Assembly: GCF_021513275.1 (NCBI RefSeq)
Contig: NZ_CP090978.1
Location: 4,912,501-4,976,500 of the forward strand
Direction: 5' to 3'
Source of the DNA: Paenibacillus hexagrammi
Lineage (GTDB): Bacteria > Bacillota > Bacilli > Paenibacillales > NBRC-103111
DNA: 64,000 nt
Shown here: positions 36,069 to 44,129 of the stretch, piece by piece
Numbering within the stretch: the first letter of the stretch is position 1
Layout: each line of letters starts with the position of its first letter
The notes under the pieces: generated by a model
What the model was told of the DNA's origin: nothing
The model's database searches: none
The model's input: the letters and a program-made list of their open reading frames with translations, nothing else
Position numbers and translations under genes: made by a program

Positions 36069-36403
36069 GCGCGGCTGCGCCGAGGGCGGACTCGCGGGCT
36101 GCGCGGCTGCGCCGAGGACGCGGACTCGCGGGCTGCACGGCTGCGCCGAGGGCGCGGACTCGTGGGCTGCACGGCTGCGCCGAGGGCGGACTCGCGGGCT
36201 GCGCGGCTGCGCCAAGGGCGCGGACTCGCGGGCTGCACGGCTGCGCCGAGGGGCGCACATGCTCGTGCTGCGTGGCTGCGCCAAGGGCGCGGACTCGCGG
36301 GCTGCGCGGCTGCGCCGAGGACGCGGACTCGCGGGCTGCACGGCTGCGCCGAGGGCGCACTCGCGGGCTGCGCGGCTGCGCCAAGGGCGCACATGCTCGT
36401 GCT
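36069..36403. repeat. Ten-unit GC-rich tandem repeat, 32-35 bp per unit
   Basis: Ten head-to-tail units start at 36069, 36101, 36135, 36169, 36201, 36235, 36270, 36304, 36338 and 36370. The common opening is GCRCGGCTGCGCCRAGG, and most units end in CTCGCGGGCT; two (6 and 10) end in CATGCTCGTGCT. Unit lengths of 32, 34 and 35 shift the frame, so it is not a coding repeat even though both strands read open. GCGCC-RAG-GGCGC inside many units can fold into a five-pair hairpin. It lies 10 bases past the PspA-like stop and about 230 bases before liaF. The stretch 35836-36068 beside it has nothing else I can name. Confidence 0.9.
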
Positions 36404-36413
36404 GTGCGGCACG

Positions 36414-37010
36414 CTACTTCCGGGAGCGCGCCCGCCCTTCACAGCCGCTGAAGCGGCTGTGCTGCCACTCCTCCCGGAGTCTGCCGCGCACGGCGCGCAG
36501 CTCCTCCCGCAAGTTGCAGCTCGCCTCCTTCAGCGTCTCGCGCGACAGCACGGCCGCTTCACGCAGGCCGTGCCAAGCCTCGCGGCCGAGCTCGCGGCCC
36601 GCGTGTTCCAGCTCGCGCAGCGCTTCGCGCGAGCCTGCGTCATCATGCGGCCCTGCGCCCCGCGGCCGCATATTGCCTGCAGCGGCGCGAAGCCGCTGCA
36701 GCTCCTCTGCTAGTGCCAGGATATCATCCTGGCACTTCCTGTACTGCGCGCGGAGGTCTTCGCGCGCAGCCTCCAGGCGCAGCTTCTCCTGCAGCGCACG
36801 CCGCGCCAGGTCCTCGTCGCCAGCTCGCATCGCAAGCTCGGCCTGCTCCGTGCGGAGCTCAGCAAGCTCCTCCGCGTCAACACATTGCAGCCGCAGCTCA
36901 ACAGCTCGCTGCAGCGCTTCATGATAGCGCTGCTCTGCTGCTTCTATTTCCGATATAGAAAAACCGTATCCGGTCCCCATCTGCCCAACCCGCTTCATAC
37001 CCATTGTCAA
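36414..37010 (-). CDS. PspA/IM30-like coiled-coil protein (LiaH-like), short N-terminus
   Basis: About 198 residues, almost all charged helix. AELAMRAGDEDLARRALQEK near residues 55-75 is the signature of PspA/Vipp1/LiaH proteins. The usual N-terminal amphipathic helix that binds membrane is missing; the protein opens with a Met/Gly-rich segment and goes straight into the coil. The exact start is open: TTG 37010 or ATG 37004. Base composition is far richer in GC than liaF, liaS or liaR. Position upstream of liaF on the same strand mirrors liaH in Bacillus, where LiaH is the main output of the system. Membrane binding may thus differ or be lost. Confidence 0.75.
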   Translation of the reverse strand: MTMGMKRVGQMGTGYGFSISEIEAAEQRYHEALQRAVELRLQCVDAEELAELRTEQAELAMRAGDEDLARRALQEKLRLEAAREDLRAQYRKCQDDILALAEELQRLRAAAGNMRPRGAGPHDDAGSREALRELEHAGRELGREAWHGLREAAVLSRETLKEASCNLREELRAVRGRLREEWQHSRFSGCEGRARSRK

Positions 37011-37322
37011 TTCCGCCCCTTTACATTCCGAATCTTATGCTTCTATCGTAATCCAAACACTTCACTCTCAAAACGGACTCCCGACTGTATTTCATACTGG
37101 ACTTAAGTCCAGGTTCCGCCGCACACTTCCACATTTTGGCCGTTGTTGGCCTATAGCCACGATGATAATATAATTGGAGCCGAGTCCGGAGCTCCTCATG
37201 CGCCGGTACGGGGGACGATATACTTGGGGTGAATGTGTGCTGTTTCAGAGGCAAACTAGGGAGAACCTTCTTCCCGAACCCGTCAACTAACCTCGGAGGC
37301 TTCACTAGAAGGAGGAATCCAA
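37011..37322. other. Divergent intergenic region
   Basis: A 312-base gap between the PspA-like gene and the 3D-domain protein gene. An open frame on the minus strand here has no ribosome site and no recognisable protein. No clear operator seen; both promoters should lie here. Confidence 0.4.
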
Positions 37323-38114
37323 TTGAATATTGCTTTAAAAGGGCTGGCTAGCCTAGCTGTGTCTATGACCGTATTGGCAGGAGGCTTATTTTCCCCGCTT
37401 CATGCGAATGCAGCCGAGATGGAAGTGAAAGTGCAGGTCAACGATGACCTTGTACAATTTCCGGATGCACAGCCTTTTTTGGACAACAACCATTTTACGC
37501 AAGTACCGGTTCGCTTCGTTACAGAGAAGCTTGGATATGCGCTCCATTGGGAAAAAGATGGAGATAAGATCAAAGTGACTTTAAATAATGAGAAACACAC
37601 GATAACGTTGATCTCAGGGGAAAAAGAAGCAGTCATTGACAATACGCCGGTAGAAATGGACACACACGCCGAATTTCAAGAGGGCCGTGTCTATGTTCCT
37701 CTCCGATTCATATCAGAGGCATCCGATGTGCCCGTGCAGTGGGATGCTAGCAGCAATTTAGCTATTTTAAACAAAGACGGCAACCAGCACTCCCCGGATT
37801 ACCAGGAATTCGAGGCAACCGCTTATTCAGCCGATCCTGCCGAGAACGGCGGCTACGCGGCGTTTGATTTTATGGGCAATCCACTCATGCTGGGAACTGT
37901 GGCTGTAGATCCTTCTGTTATCCCGCTGGGTTCCAAGCTGTATATCGAAGGGTACTCATTTGACGGGCTTCCTGCTGGCGGTATGTATGCTTATGCTACG
38001 GATACAGGTGGTTCTGTAAAAGGCAACCATCTAGACATCTTTATACCCGCCTCCAAAGAATCGTTAAAGCAATTCGGCATTCAAAAAATTAAAGTGTATA
38101 AGTTATCCGAATAA
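37323..38114 (+). CDS. Secreted protein with copper-amine-oxidase N-terminal-like domain and 3D domain
   Basis: A 263-residue secreted protein. Signal peptide (about 1-31, ending HANAA), then a copper-amine-oxidase N-terminal-like domain with VPVRFVTEKLGYALHWE and VPLRFISEASDVPVQWD repeats (about 35-150), then a 3D domain (about 160-260) with the conserved Asp residues in VAVDPSVIPLGSKLYIEG and YATDTGG. The 3D domain is the fold of MltA-type lytic transglycosylases and of B. subtilis YocH/YuiC, which cut peptidoglycan, so a role in wall turnover is likely. TTG start with AAGGAGG 7 bases before. Despite the domain name, no copper chemistry is implied. Confidence 0.88.
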   Translation: MNIALKGLASLAVSMTVLAGGLFSPLHANAAEMEVKVQVNDDLVQFPDAQPFLDNNHFTQVPVRFVTEKLGYALHWEKDGDKIKVTLNNEKHTITLISGEKEAVIDNTPVEMDTHAEFQEGRVYVPLRFISEASDVPVQWDASSNLAILNKDGNQHSPDYQEFEATAYSADPAENGGYAAFDFMGNPLMLGTVAVDPSVIPLGSKLYIEGYSFDGLPAGGMYAYATDTGGSVKGNHLDIFIPASKESLKQFGIQKIKVYKLSE

Positions 38115-38132
38115 GGACATCTAACGAAAACT

Positions 38133-38187
38133 AAGCTGGTTGCTGAACAAGGAATGACTATTCCTTACAGCATTCCGGCTTTTTTTC
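38133..38187 (+). terminator. Terminator after the 3D-domain gene
   Basis: AAGCTGGTTGCTG pairs imperfectly with CAGCATTCCGGCTT, with an inner perfect AAGGAAT/ATTCCTT stem, followed by T7. Confidence 0.8.
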
Positions 38188-38273
38188 ATGTTCCTCACAA
38201 ATATTGCCTCGGCTTCATGGCGAATAGGTTGGAGAAAAGGGTCAAAGACTATCTCCAAAGGAGGTAACGACCC

Positions 38274-38978
38274 ATGGCTAAGCTCCATCGTAAACTGCTC
38301 GTTGCCGCTCAGCTTGCCGCTTCCTTAACCCTCATGACAGGAGCTGTTCCTGTTCCGCAAACTCAGGTAGTTTCAAAAGTTCAGACCACTCAAAAGCTGG
38401 TCGCCCTCACGTTTGACGACGGTCCGAATCCCGTCTATACGCCGCAGGTTCTGGATGTACTCAAGCAGTACGATGCGAAAGCAACTTTTTTTGTGTTGGG
38501 GAAAAGAGTCCAGATGTACCCTCAAATCGCGATCCGCGAAGTCAATGAGGGGCATGAAATCGCCAACCACACCTACGACCATCATTTTCTGCGGCATGTC
38601 TCTCCTAATAAGCTTAAGGAGGAAATCGAACAGACGCAGGATATTATTTTTGATATCACCGAGCAAGTTCCTCACGTGTTTCGCCCTCCCGGCGGTTACT
38701 ACGATCAATCATTGATTGAACTGGCCAAACAGGATCGTTTTACAGTTGTCATGTGGTCCTGGTATCAAGATACGAAGGATTGGAAGAAGCCCGGTGTTGA
38801 TAAAATCGTCAGCTCCGTCCTAACTCATATTCATAACGGAGACATTATCCTGTTTCATGATCTGCAGGGCGATTGCTCCCAAACCGTTGAAGCATTAAAG
38901 ATTCTACTGCCAGAGCTCAAAAAACAAGGCTATCAATTTCTAACGGTCACCGATCTGATAGCAAAAATGAACAAGTAA
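38274..38978 (+). CDS. Polysaccharide deacetylase (NodB homology), secreted
   Basis: A 234-residue CE4-type enzyme that removes acetyl groups from GlcNAc or MurNAc in wall polysaccharide. Motifs: TFDDGPNP (catalytic base and metal Asp), HTYDHHF (the two metal His), RPPGG, and a late HDLQG with the catalytic His. An N-terminal signal peptide ends near residue 25. AGGAGG lies 7 bases before the ATG. Just downstream is a small secreted protein, 13 bases away, in the same operon. It may be a PdaB-like wall enzyme used in sporulation or growth; the target is not certain. Confidence 0.93.
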   Translation: MAKLHRKLLVAAQLAASLTLMTGAVPVPQTQVVSKVQTTQKLVALTFDDGPNPVYTPQVLDVLKQYDAKATFFVLGKRVQMYPQIAIREVNEGHEIANHTYDHHFLRHVSPNKLKEEIEQTQDIIFDITEQVPHVFRPPGGYYDQSLIELAKQDRFTVVMWSWYQDTKDWKKPGVDKIVSSVLTHIHNGDIILFHDLQGDCSQTVEALKILLPELKKQGYQFLTVTDLIAKMNK

Positions 38979-38991
38979 AGGAAACCTCATA

Positions 38992-39561
38992 ATGAAAGAT
39001 TTGATAAAGTCAATAACGCTCATGCTGGGATTATTGCTATTCGGTGCTCCTCCTCTTTCCCTTACGGCATCAGAGATCACGCCCCAGGCAGAAGTGTTCC
39101 AACCATCCACCGAAAAAGTGATCGCCCGGTTTCCTTGTACGGAACAGGTCCGCGATGAGACCGCTGCGTGGATCGCTTCCATCACGGAACTATATGGACA
39201 ACCGGAAATTCCAGAACCCAAAGACGGCCTTGTGGTCCACATCCCACTACAGCCGTCTTTACAAGTATCAAATGAATGGCTTCATGAGTCCATTCAGGAT
39301 TTGTATGTGCTGGTCCCCGGCCCACGGGACAAGCAGCTTCCTCTACTGCTTGCCATTACGGAACAGGGAAGGCCCTATGTCTTCCATTTCAGCTGTCCTA
39401 TCCAGCCTTTTTCTAAAGAGTCACCACCTAACTCGCGGCGGCTAACTTTTCCCAAGACTTGCTGCAAGCACCGGTTTACCTCTCGGCTTGTCTCCATAGG
39501 CATCCGGCTCCAAGGTAATGGCAATTTGATCGTAGCTGCTGGGCTCCATCGTAAAATATAA
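38992..39561 (+). CDS. Small secreted protein of unknown function; 3' end uncertain
   Basis: As read, 189 residues: a signal peptide (about 1-27) and a mixed alpha/beta body with FPCTEQVRDETAAWIASITEL and no known motif. Its last 120 bases lie antisense to the anti-sigma gene. One extra T in the run at 39408-39412 would end it at TAA after PFF, around residue 141, with no overlap. Because other homopolymers in this window show the same kind of error, the shorter version is quite possible. It follows the deacetylase by 13 bases, with AAGGAAA as ribosome site. Confidence 0.55.
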   Translation: MKDLIKSITLMLGLLLFGAPPLSLTASEITPQAEVFQPSTEKVIARFPCTEQVRDETAAWIASITELYGQPEIPEPKDGLVVHIPLQPSLQVSNEWLHESIQDLYVLVPGPRDKQLPLLLAITEQGRPYVFHFSCPIQPFSKESPPNSRRLTFPKTCCKHRFTSRLVSIGIRLQGNGNLIVAAGLHRKI

Positions 39562-40263
39562 ACCGCCTGTCCCGTCATGGCTCATGAACGTGCCTGCATT
39601 GACGACGACATCCTTACCTTTTAAAAGCCATACCTGAAAGGCCTCATTACCTTTGAGCTCGGGGAGCTTTTCCGCTTGAACAAGCAGGTGCGTCCCCTTG
39701 GTATCAATGACGATGGTGGCAAGCCCCTTGGCAACAATATCCGCAGCCGTACTGTTGAGGGATACGACACTGCCGGTTCTCGCTCCCTCCGCAGGCTGGT
39801 TAAGCGCAACTAGCTGAGCTTTCAAGTATGTATTTTGCTCCTTCAAATCGTAGCTGTACACGCCTAGGACAAGTATCGCAGCCGATAAGCCTCCATACAG
39901 CCAAGGTCTCCACCTGCCACCGGAACGAGATGTCGATTCAACTGCACGTCTCTTGGTTATCTCGACTGAAAGCGGCAACGAAGCTGCTGAAGAAGACGTA
40001 TCCGTTATGCGATTTACTCGTTGCTCTATAGAAGTTTGCTCACCAAGAACCCTTCCAAGAATTCGTTCCTTCATACCTTCCGGGACTTCCACCGGCTCAG
40101 CGGCAAGCGGGAGAAGATCGATAATTTCAGCAAGCTCGGCAAGCGCTGACTTACACTCCACACAGCCTTTTAGATGCTGTTCAAATTCCTTCCGTTCCTG
40201 ATCGTCCAATCCACCTAAGGCGTATAGTTCTCTAAGATCACACATAGCTTCCGGCTTATTCAT
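39442..40263 (-). CDS. Anti-sigma factor, RskA-like
   Basis: A 273-residue membrane protein that should hold the ECF sigma factor upstream. The N-terminal zinc-binding anti-sigma domain has HLKGCVECKSAL (H-x3-C-x2-C). A membrane span follows near residues 118-137, then a coil and the RskA-type outer domain with AFQVWLLKG near 210 and DQIAITLEPD near 250. It overlaps the sigma gene by ATGA, so they are translationally coupled. Cleavage of the outer domain would release the sigma factor. Confidence 0.88.
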   Translation of the reverse strand: MNKPEAMCDLRELYALGGLDDQERKEFEQHLKGCVECKSALAELAEIIDLLPLAAEPVEVPEGMKERILGRVLGEQTSIEQRVNRITDTSSSAASLPLSVEITKRRAVESTSRSGGRWRPWLYGGLSAAILVLGVYSYDLKEQNTYLKAQLVALNQPAEGARTGSVVSLNSTAADIVAKGLATIVIDTKGTHLLVQAEKLPELKGNEAFQVWLLKGKDVVVNAGTFMSHDGTGGLYFTMEPSSYDQIAITLEPDAYGDKPRGKPVLAASLGKS

Positions 40264-40838
40264 ATATGCTGCTCCTCCTTCCTTATGCCAGTGAGCTTCG
40301 ATTTGAGCTGTTTGAGCGCCAAACGAACCCTGCTCTTAACCGTACCGAGAGGAATGGCCTCCTGATCAGACACTTCCTGCTGCGTGTAGCCTTGATAATA
40401 AATCAGATCCAACACCTGCTTTTGATCTGGATTAAGTTCTCCCAACGCATCTTTAATCCGCTGCCCCATCCACTGCGATTCAACTACTTCTTCTGTACTT
40501 TTCGCGGTATCCTGCACCCGGTTCATTTGCTCCGGCCCTGCTACTTGCCCGCTTGTGCGGCTTTGCTTTTTCCGAAGCTGATCGATCGCGATATTACGTG
40601 TCAAAGTAAACATCCAACTAGTCAATTTACCGTTCTCCGCATCGTATCGTTCCGCTGCATGCCATATTCGGAGAAACAGCTCCTGAGCGACTTCTTCTGC
40701 CATCATTGGGTCATGAACGATCCGATAAGCAAAGGCATAGACCGGTCTTTCATATCTTTCATACAGATAACGCAAAGCATCGGCATCTTTACGCACGATT
40801 CTTTCCATGATTTGTAGATCAGTTAAGGTATCTGTCAT
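40260..40838 (-). CDS. ECF-type RNA polymerase sigma factor
   Basis: About 192 residues. Region 2 (about 25-90) has RLYERYERPVYAFAYRIV-type residues and LTRNIAIDQLRKK; region 4 (about 125-185) has LNPDQKQVLDLIYYQGYTQQEV and IPLGTVKSRVRLALKQLK. There is no extra domain. I start at the ATG at 40838 with GGGG upstream; the longer start lacks a ribosome site. It is coupled to the anti-sigma gene and faces the duplicated-domain secreted protein, which it may control. I did not find a clear ECF promoter motif in the 170-base gap. Confidence 0.92.
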   Translation of the reverse strand: MTDTLTDLQIMERIVRKDADALRYLYERYERPVYAFAYRIVHDPMMAEEVAQELFLRIWHAAERYDAENGKLTSWMFTLTRNIAIDQLRKKQSRTSGQVAGPEQMNRVQDTAKSTEEVVESQWMGQRIKDALGELNPDQKQVLDLIYYQGYTQQEVSDQEAIPLGTVKSRVRLALKQLKSKLTGIRKEEQHI

Positions 40839-41011
40839 CAAGGATCCCCTTTCCAAAGTCTCCTCCTATTATATATTTCGCAAAAAAGGCTTGTATGGGA
40901 TGACCATAAAATATTTTTTAAAAAAAGAGCTCAACTGTGATCCAAAACCAAACTTCCTCCGTTTCCCTCTTCAGATGCAACAAAAAGCATATTAAAGGAG
41001 AGATGAAACGA

Positions 41012-42607
41012 ATGAAACCAATGATGAAGAAATTAGCAACCGCTGCGCTGGGCCTTACACTGGTATTTCCAACCATGGCAAGCGCCCACACGGTAACCGT
41101 CAAAAGCAGCTCATCCGATCTGCGCGTCACGCTTGAAGGATTACTCGGAGAGCACGCTGCTATGGCTGTCGTTACCATGCAAAAGGGGATTGACGGTGCT
41201 CCGGACTTTCAAGATGCAGCAGCAGCCCTTATGGCTAACGGAGATGATCTGTCTCAAGCAGTCGCTTCCGTATACGGCGAAGATGCAGGGAAAGCCTTTA
41301 GCGAATTGTGGAAAAGGCACATCGGTTTCTTCGTCGATTACGTGACTGCTACAGCCAAGAAGGATGAAGACGGACGGAAGGCTGCATTGGATAAATTAGA
41401 AGAATATGGTCCGGATTTTGGCGCCTTTCTAGCAGGAGCTAACCCCAATATCAAAGCGGAAGACGTCGCCAAAGGCTTAACTGCCCATGTAAGCCAATTG
41501 ATCAGCGCCTTTGATAACTACGTCAACAAAGATTATACTCAAGCTTACCAAAGTGAGCGCGAAGCCTACATGCATATGGTTCATTTCGGCCAAGTATTGG
41601 CGGATGCCATCGTCAAACAATTTCCTGATAAATTCAATGCCGATGGTTCCAGTGCCGCTGCAGCAGACCTTCGTTCCGCCCTGGACCGCTTGCTCAGCGA
41701 GCATGCCGAATTAGCTGTATTGACTATGCAAAAAGGAATCAATGACGCGCCGGATTTTGAGGCTGTCTCAAACGCATTACTCGCAAACAGTGATGATCTT
41801 ACCAAAGCTGTCGCTTCCATATATGGCGAAGAGGCTGGGGATGCATTTAAAGAACTATGGAACGCGCATATCGGCTTCTTCGTCGATTACGTGAAAGCGA
41901 CAGCGGCGAAGGACGAATTAAAACGCAAAGAAGTCTTGGAGAAGCTGGGCAGCTACGGTACCGATTTCGGAGCCTTCCTTGAAGGTGCCAACCCGGAACA
42001 ATTCAAAACCACAGACATAGAGACAGCATTAAAGCCTCATGTCGCGCAATTGATCAGTGCTTTCGATAACTATGTAAACATGGATTATGCCAAAGCTTAC
42101 TCCAGCGAACGGGAAGCCTATGCCCATATGATGCATACCGGCGATTACTTGGCAGGAGGCATCGTAGCACAGTTTCAGGATAAATTTCATGACTCTGCAA
42201 CTATGGATGCCCCAAAGAAAATATGGCTGAAAATCGGCAGCAGCGAATTCAAGGTCAATGATCAAGTGACCTTGATGGATACGGCTCCGTTCATGTGGGA
42301 AAACAACACCTACGTGCCTCTCCGCTTCTTAGCTGAAGGCATCGGTGCAGAAGTGACCTGGGATCAAGCTACACAAACCGCTTGGGTCAAATCCGGTACT
42401 GATACACTGACCTTCTGGGTGGATAATGACTACATGGAAGTGAACGGAATGCGCAAAGAGATTGGAGCCAGCGTTGTCCTTCGTGACGGCCGTACGCAAG
42501 TTCCTCTTCGCTTCATCACGGAGCTGCTCGGCTGGAATGTAGCATGGAATGAAGCCGACTGGTCCATCACGCTGACGAAAGCGATGAACGACAATCATCA
42601 GCATTAA
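41012..42607 (+). CDS. Secreted protein with two tandem helical domains and a copper-amine-oxidase N-terminal-like domain
   Basis: About 531 residues. Signal peptide ends near ASA/HT (about residue 22). Two copies of a helical domain of about 175 residues follow (near 30-205 and 215-390). Each begins GEHAAMAVVTMQKG or SEHAELAVLTMQKG, then repeats HIGFFVDYV, YGxDFGAFL, QLISAFDNYVN and SEREAYxHM with conserved His, Glu and Met. A copper-amine-oxidase N-terminal-like domain closes the protein (about 400-525), followed by a His-rich end. ATG 41012 has GGAG 11 bases upstream. The helical repeats are unknown to me. It lies opposite the ECF sigma gene. Confidence 0.8.
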   Translation: MKPMMKKLATAALGLTLVFPTMASAHTVTVKSSSSDLRVTLEGLLGEHAAMAVVTMQKGIDGAPDFQDAAAALMANGDDLSQAVASVYGEDAGKAFSELWKRHIGFFVDYVTATAKKDEDGRKAALDKLEEYGPDFGAFLAGANPNIKAEDVAKGLTAHVSQLISAFDNYVNKDYTQAYQSEREAYMHMVHFGQVLADAIVKQFPDKFNADGSSAAAADLRSALDRLLSEHAELAVLTMQKGINDAPDFEAVSNALLANSDDLTKAVASIYGEEAGDAFKELWNAHIGFFVDYVKATAAKDELKRKEVLEKLGSYGTDFGAFLEGANPEQFKTTDIETALKPHVAQLISAFDNYVNMDYAKAYSSEREAYAHMMHTGDYLAGGIVAQFQDKFHDSATMDAPKKIWLKIGSSEFKVNDQVTLMDTAPFMWENNTYVPLRFLAEGIGAEVTWDQATQTAWVKSGTDTLTFWVDNDYMEVNGMRKEIGASVVLRDGRTQVPLRFITELLGWNVAWNEADWSITLTKAMNDNHQH

Positions 42608-42712
42608 TTATAGCAACCAGGGATAAACGACTTCGTCGACCTTAAAGGACGAGCGAGTTTGTCAATGTTGATGCGAAGCAAAAGTATAAAACTTAAACTT
42701 TCTTACCAATTA

Positions 42713-42764
42713 AAAAGCCGTAGAGCTGCAATTATCTGCGCAAGCTCTCACGGCTTATTTTTTT
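42713..42764. terminator. Bidirectional terminator
   Basis: AAGCCGT-A-GAGCT pairs with AGCTC-TC-ACGGCTT, with T-runs on both sides. It separates the convergent secreted-protein and kinase genes. Confidence 0.85.
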
Positions 42765-44016
42765 CAAATAATGGTATATAAAGGACTGCTTGTGTTCCTT
42801 TGCCAGGCTTACTGTGGAATATCAGCTTTCCATCCATCGCTTCTACCAAACGGAAAGTGACCATCAAGCCAAGTCCTGTTCCCGTATCTTTGGTTGAATA
42901 GTACGGATCACCTAGTCTTGTGACTTGCTCCGGGGTCATCCCTTTTCCATTATCGGCTACCTCAATCTTCACGAAGTTACGTTCGATTGAGATGCGTACT
43001 TCGACCCGCCCATCCTCCTTATGCTCCGGCACCGCTTCAATAGCATTTTTGATCAGATTCATCAGAACCTGCTGCAGCTTATGCTTGTCCGAGGCCACCT
43101 GCAGAGATTCCGGATAGGGAAGCGTGTGCATCTCTACCCCCCGCATGGAGGCATAGGCCCTGATTACATCGGTGGTGCTGTTCACCAGCTCTTCGACCTG
43201 TATCACACTGATATGTTCGATCTGCGGTTTCGCAAAGCTTAAATAATCGCTGATGATTTTCTCTGCACGGTCCAGCTCCAGAATCGCCGTAGAGATGAAG
43301 CTTTTATTTTTCTCGTCCAATGATTGCTGGGTTAACTGCAAAAATCCTCTTACCACAGTTAATGGATTCCGAATTTCATGCGCCACAGAAGCGGCCAATT
43401 CGCTCAGCACCGCAAGCTTTTCAGTTCTGGAGCGTTCCTTGCGCAGTTGGTACATCTCTATAATATTTTCTATCAGTATGCTGGAAATGAGCATCGCCGA
43501 TACATGAATAATGCCAAAAAGCAAATAATGCCAAGGGCTTAAATGAGAAAACGGTGTTTCCCCCGACGCTGAGGTATAGATATACAGATGAAAGAAAAGA
43601 ATCGAAAAAGAAACAAGAGAAAGGAAAAAAACCATTCGTATGCGTTTCTTAGGTTCACTTTTGATAAATCGTTGGTGTAGGATGAAAGGCGGAAAAGATT
43701 GCATAACAGCAGATGTTACAATCAAATAGAGCATCGGTCCCCCAAGTGCAAGTCGATAGGCAACCATCATGAAGGCAGCAATCAAGCCAGCTCTAGGACC
43801 GGCGTACAAAAAACAAGTCACAAGCAGCGCTGAACGTAAATCCCACAGAAATCCATTAAAGTTTACTGGCATGGAGACGCATACAATAATGGCAATTCCC
43901 GCTAATGGACCATAGAGCCAAAAGGTATTGGGTAGTTTCAGCGTTGTTAAAGAGTAGTGTGCGATTAGAATGGGTATGAGCGCCACTATTATCTGAAAAA
44001 ACAGATCTTTAACCAT
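42748..44016 (-). CDS. Sensor histidine kinase, KinB-like, with 5TM input domain
   Basis: A 422-residue kinase. Six predicted spans lie in the first 190 residues, with RSALLVTCFLYAGPRAGLIAA typical of the 5TM/5TMR_LYT input domain. The HisKA box is AASVAHEIRNPLTVVRGFL near 220 with the phosphoaccepting His, and the ATPase part has NLIKNAIEAVP, DNGKGM and GTGLGL. This layout is that of the sporulation kinase KinB. No response regulator gene is adjacent, as for KinB, which feeds the phosphorelay. Its stop codon lies inside the bidirectional terminator. Confidence 0.88.
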   Translation of the reverse strand: MVKDLFFQIIVALIPILIAHYSLTTLKLPNTFWLYGPLAGIAIIVCVSMPVNFNGFLWDLRSALLVTCFLYAGPRAGLIAAFMMVAYRLALGGPMLYLIVTSAVMQSFPPFILHQRFIKSEPKKRIRMVFFLSLVSFSILFFHLYIYTSASGETPFSHLSPWHYLLFGIIHVSAMLISSILIENIIEMYQLRKERSRTEKLAVLSELAASVAHEIRNPLTVVRGFLQLTQQSLDEKNKSFISTAILELDRAEKIISDYLSFAKPQIEHISVIQVEELVNSTTDVIRAYASMRGVEMHTLPYPESLQVASDKHKLQQVLMNLIKNAIEAVPEHKEDGRVEVRISIERNFVKIEVADNGKGMTPEQVTRLGDPYYSTKDTGTGLGLMVTFRLVEAMDGKLIFHSKPGKGTQAVLYIPLFEKNKP

Positions 44017-44129
44017 TCGGCAGAAGTTCCTCTTCTCTAGATTTCCGACTTGTGTGCTAGTCTAGATCAAAACGAAACGTTGAAGCCCTTTCGGGCATCA
44101 ACTATATCAGAAAGAAATCTAATAATCAA

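Noticed and set aside
36069..36403. Repeat array as a CRISPR
   Set aside because: Units follow each other with no unique spacers and there are no cas genes.
36041..36451. Long open frames on both strands across the GC-rich repeat
   Set aside because: Unit lengths of 32, 34 and 35 bases shift the frame, all frames lack stops only because the sequence is GC-rich, and the products are Ala/Arg/Pro low complexity.
37021..37305. 94-codon minus-strand frame upstream of the PspA-like gene
   Set aside because: No ribosome site and no coil pattern that could supply the missing PspA N-terminal helix.
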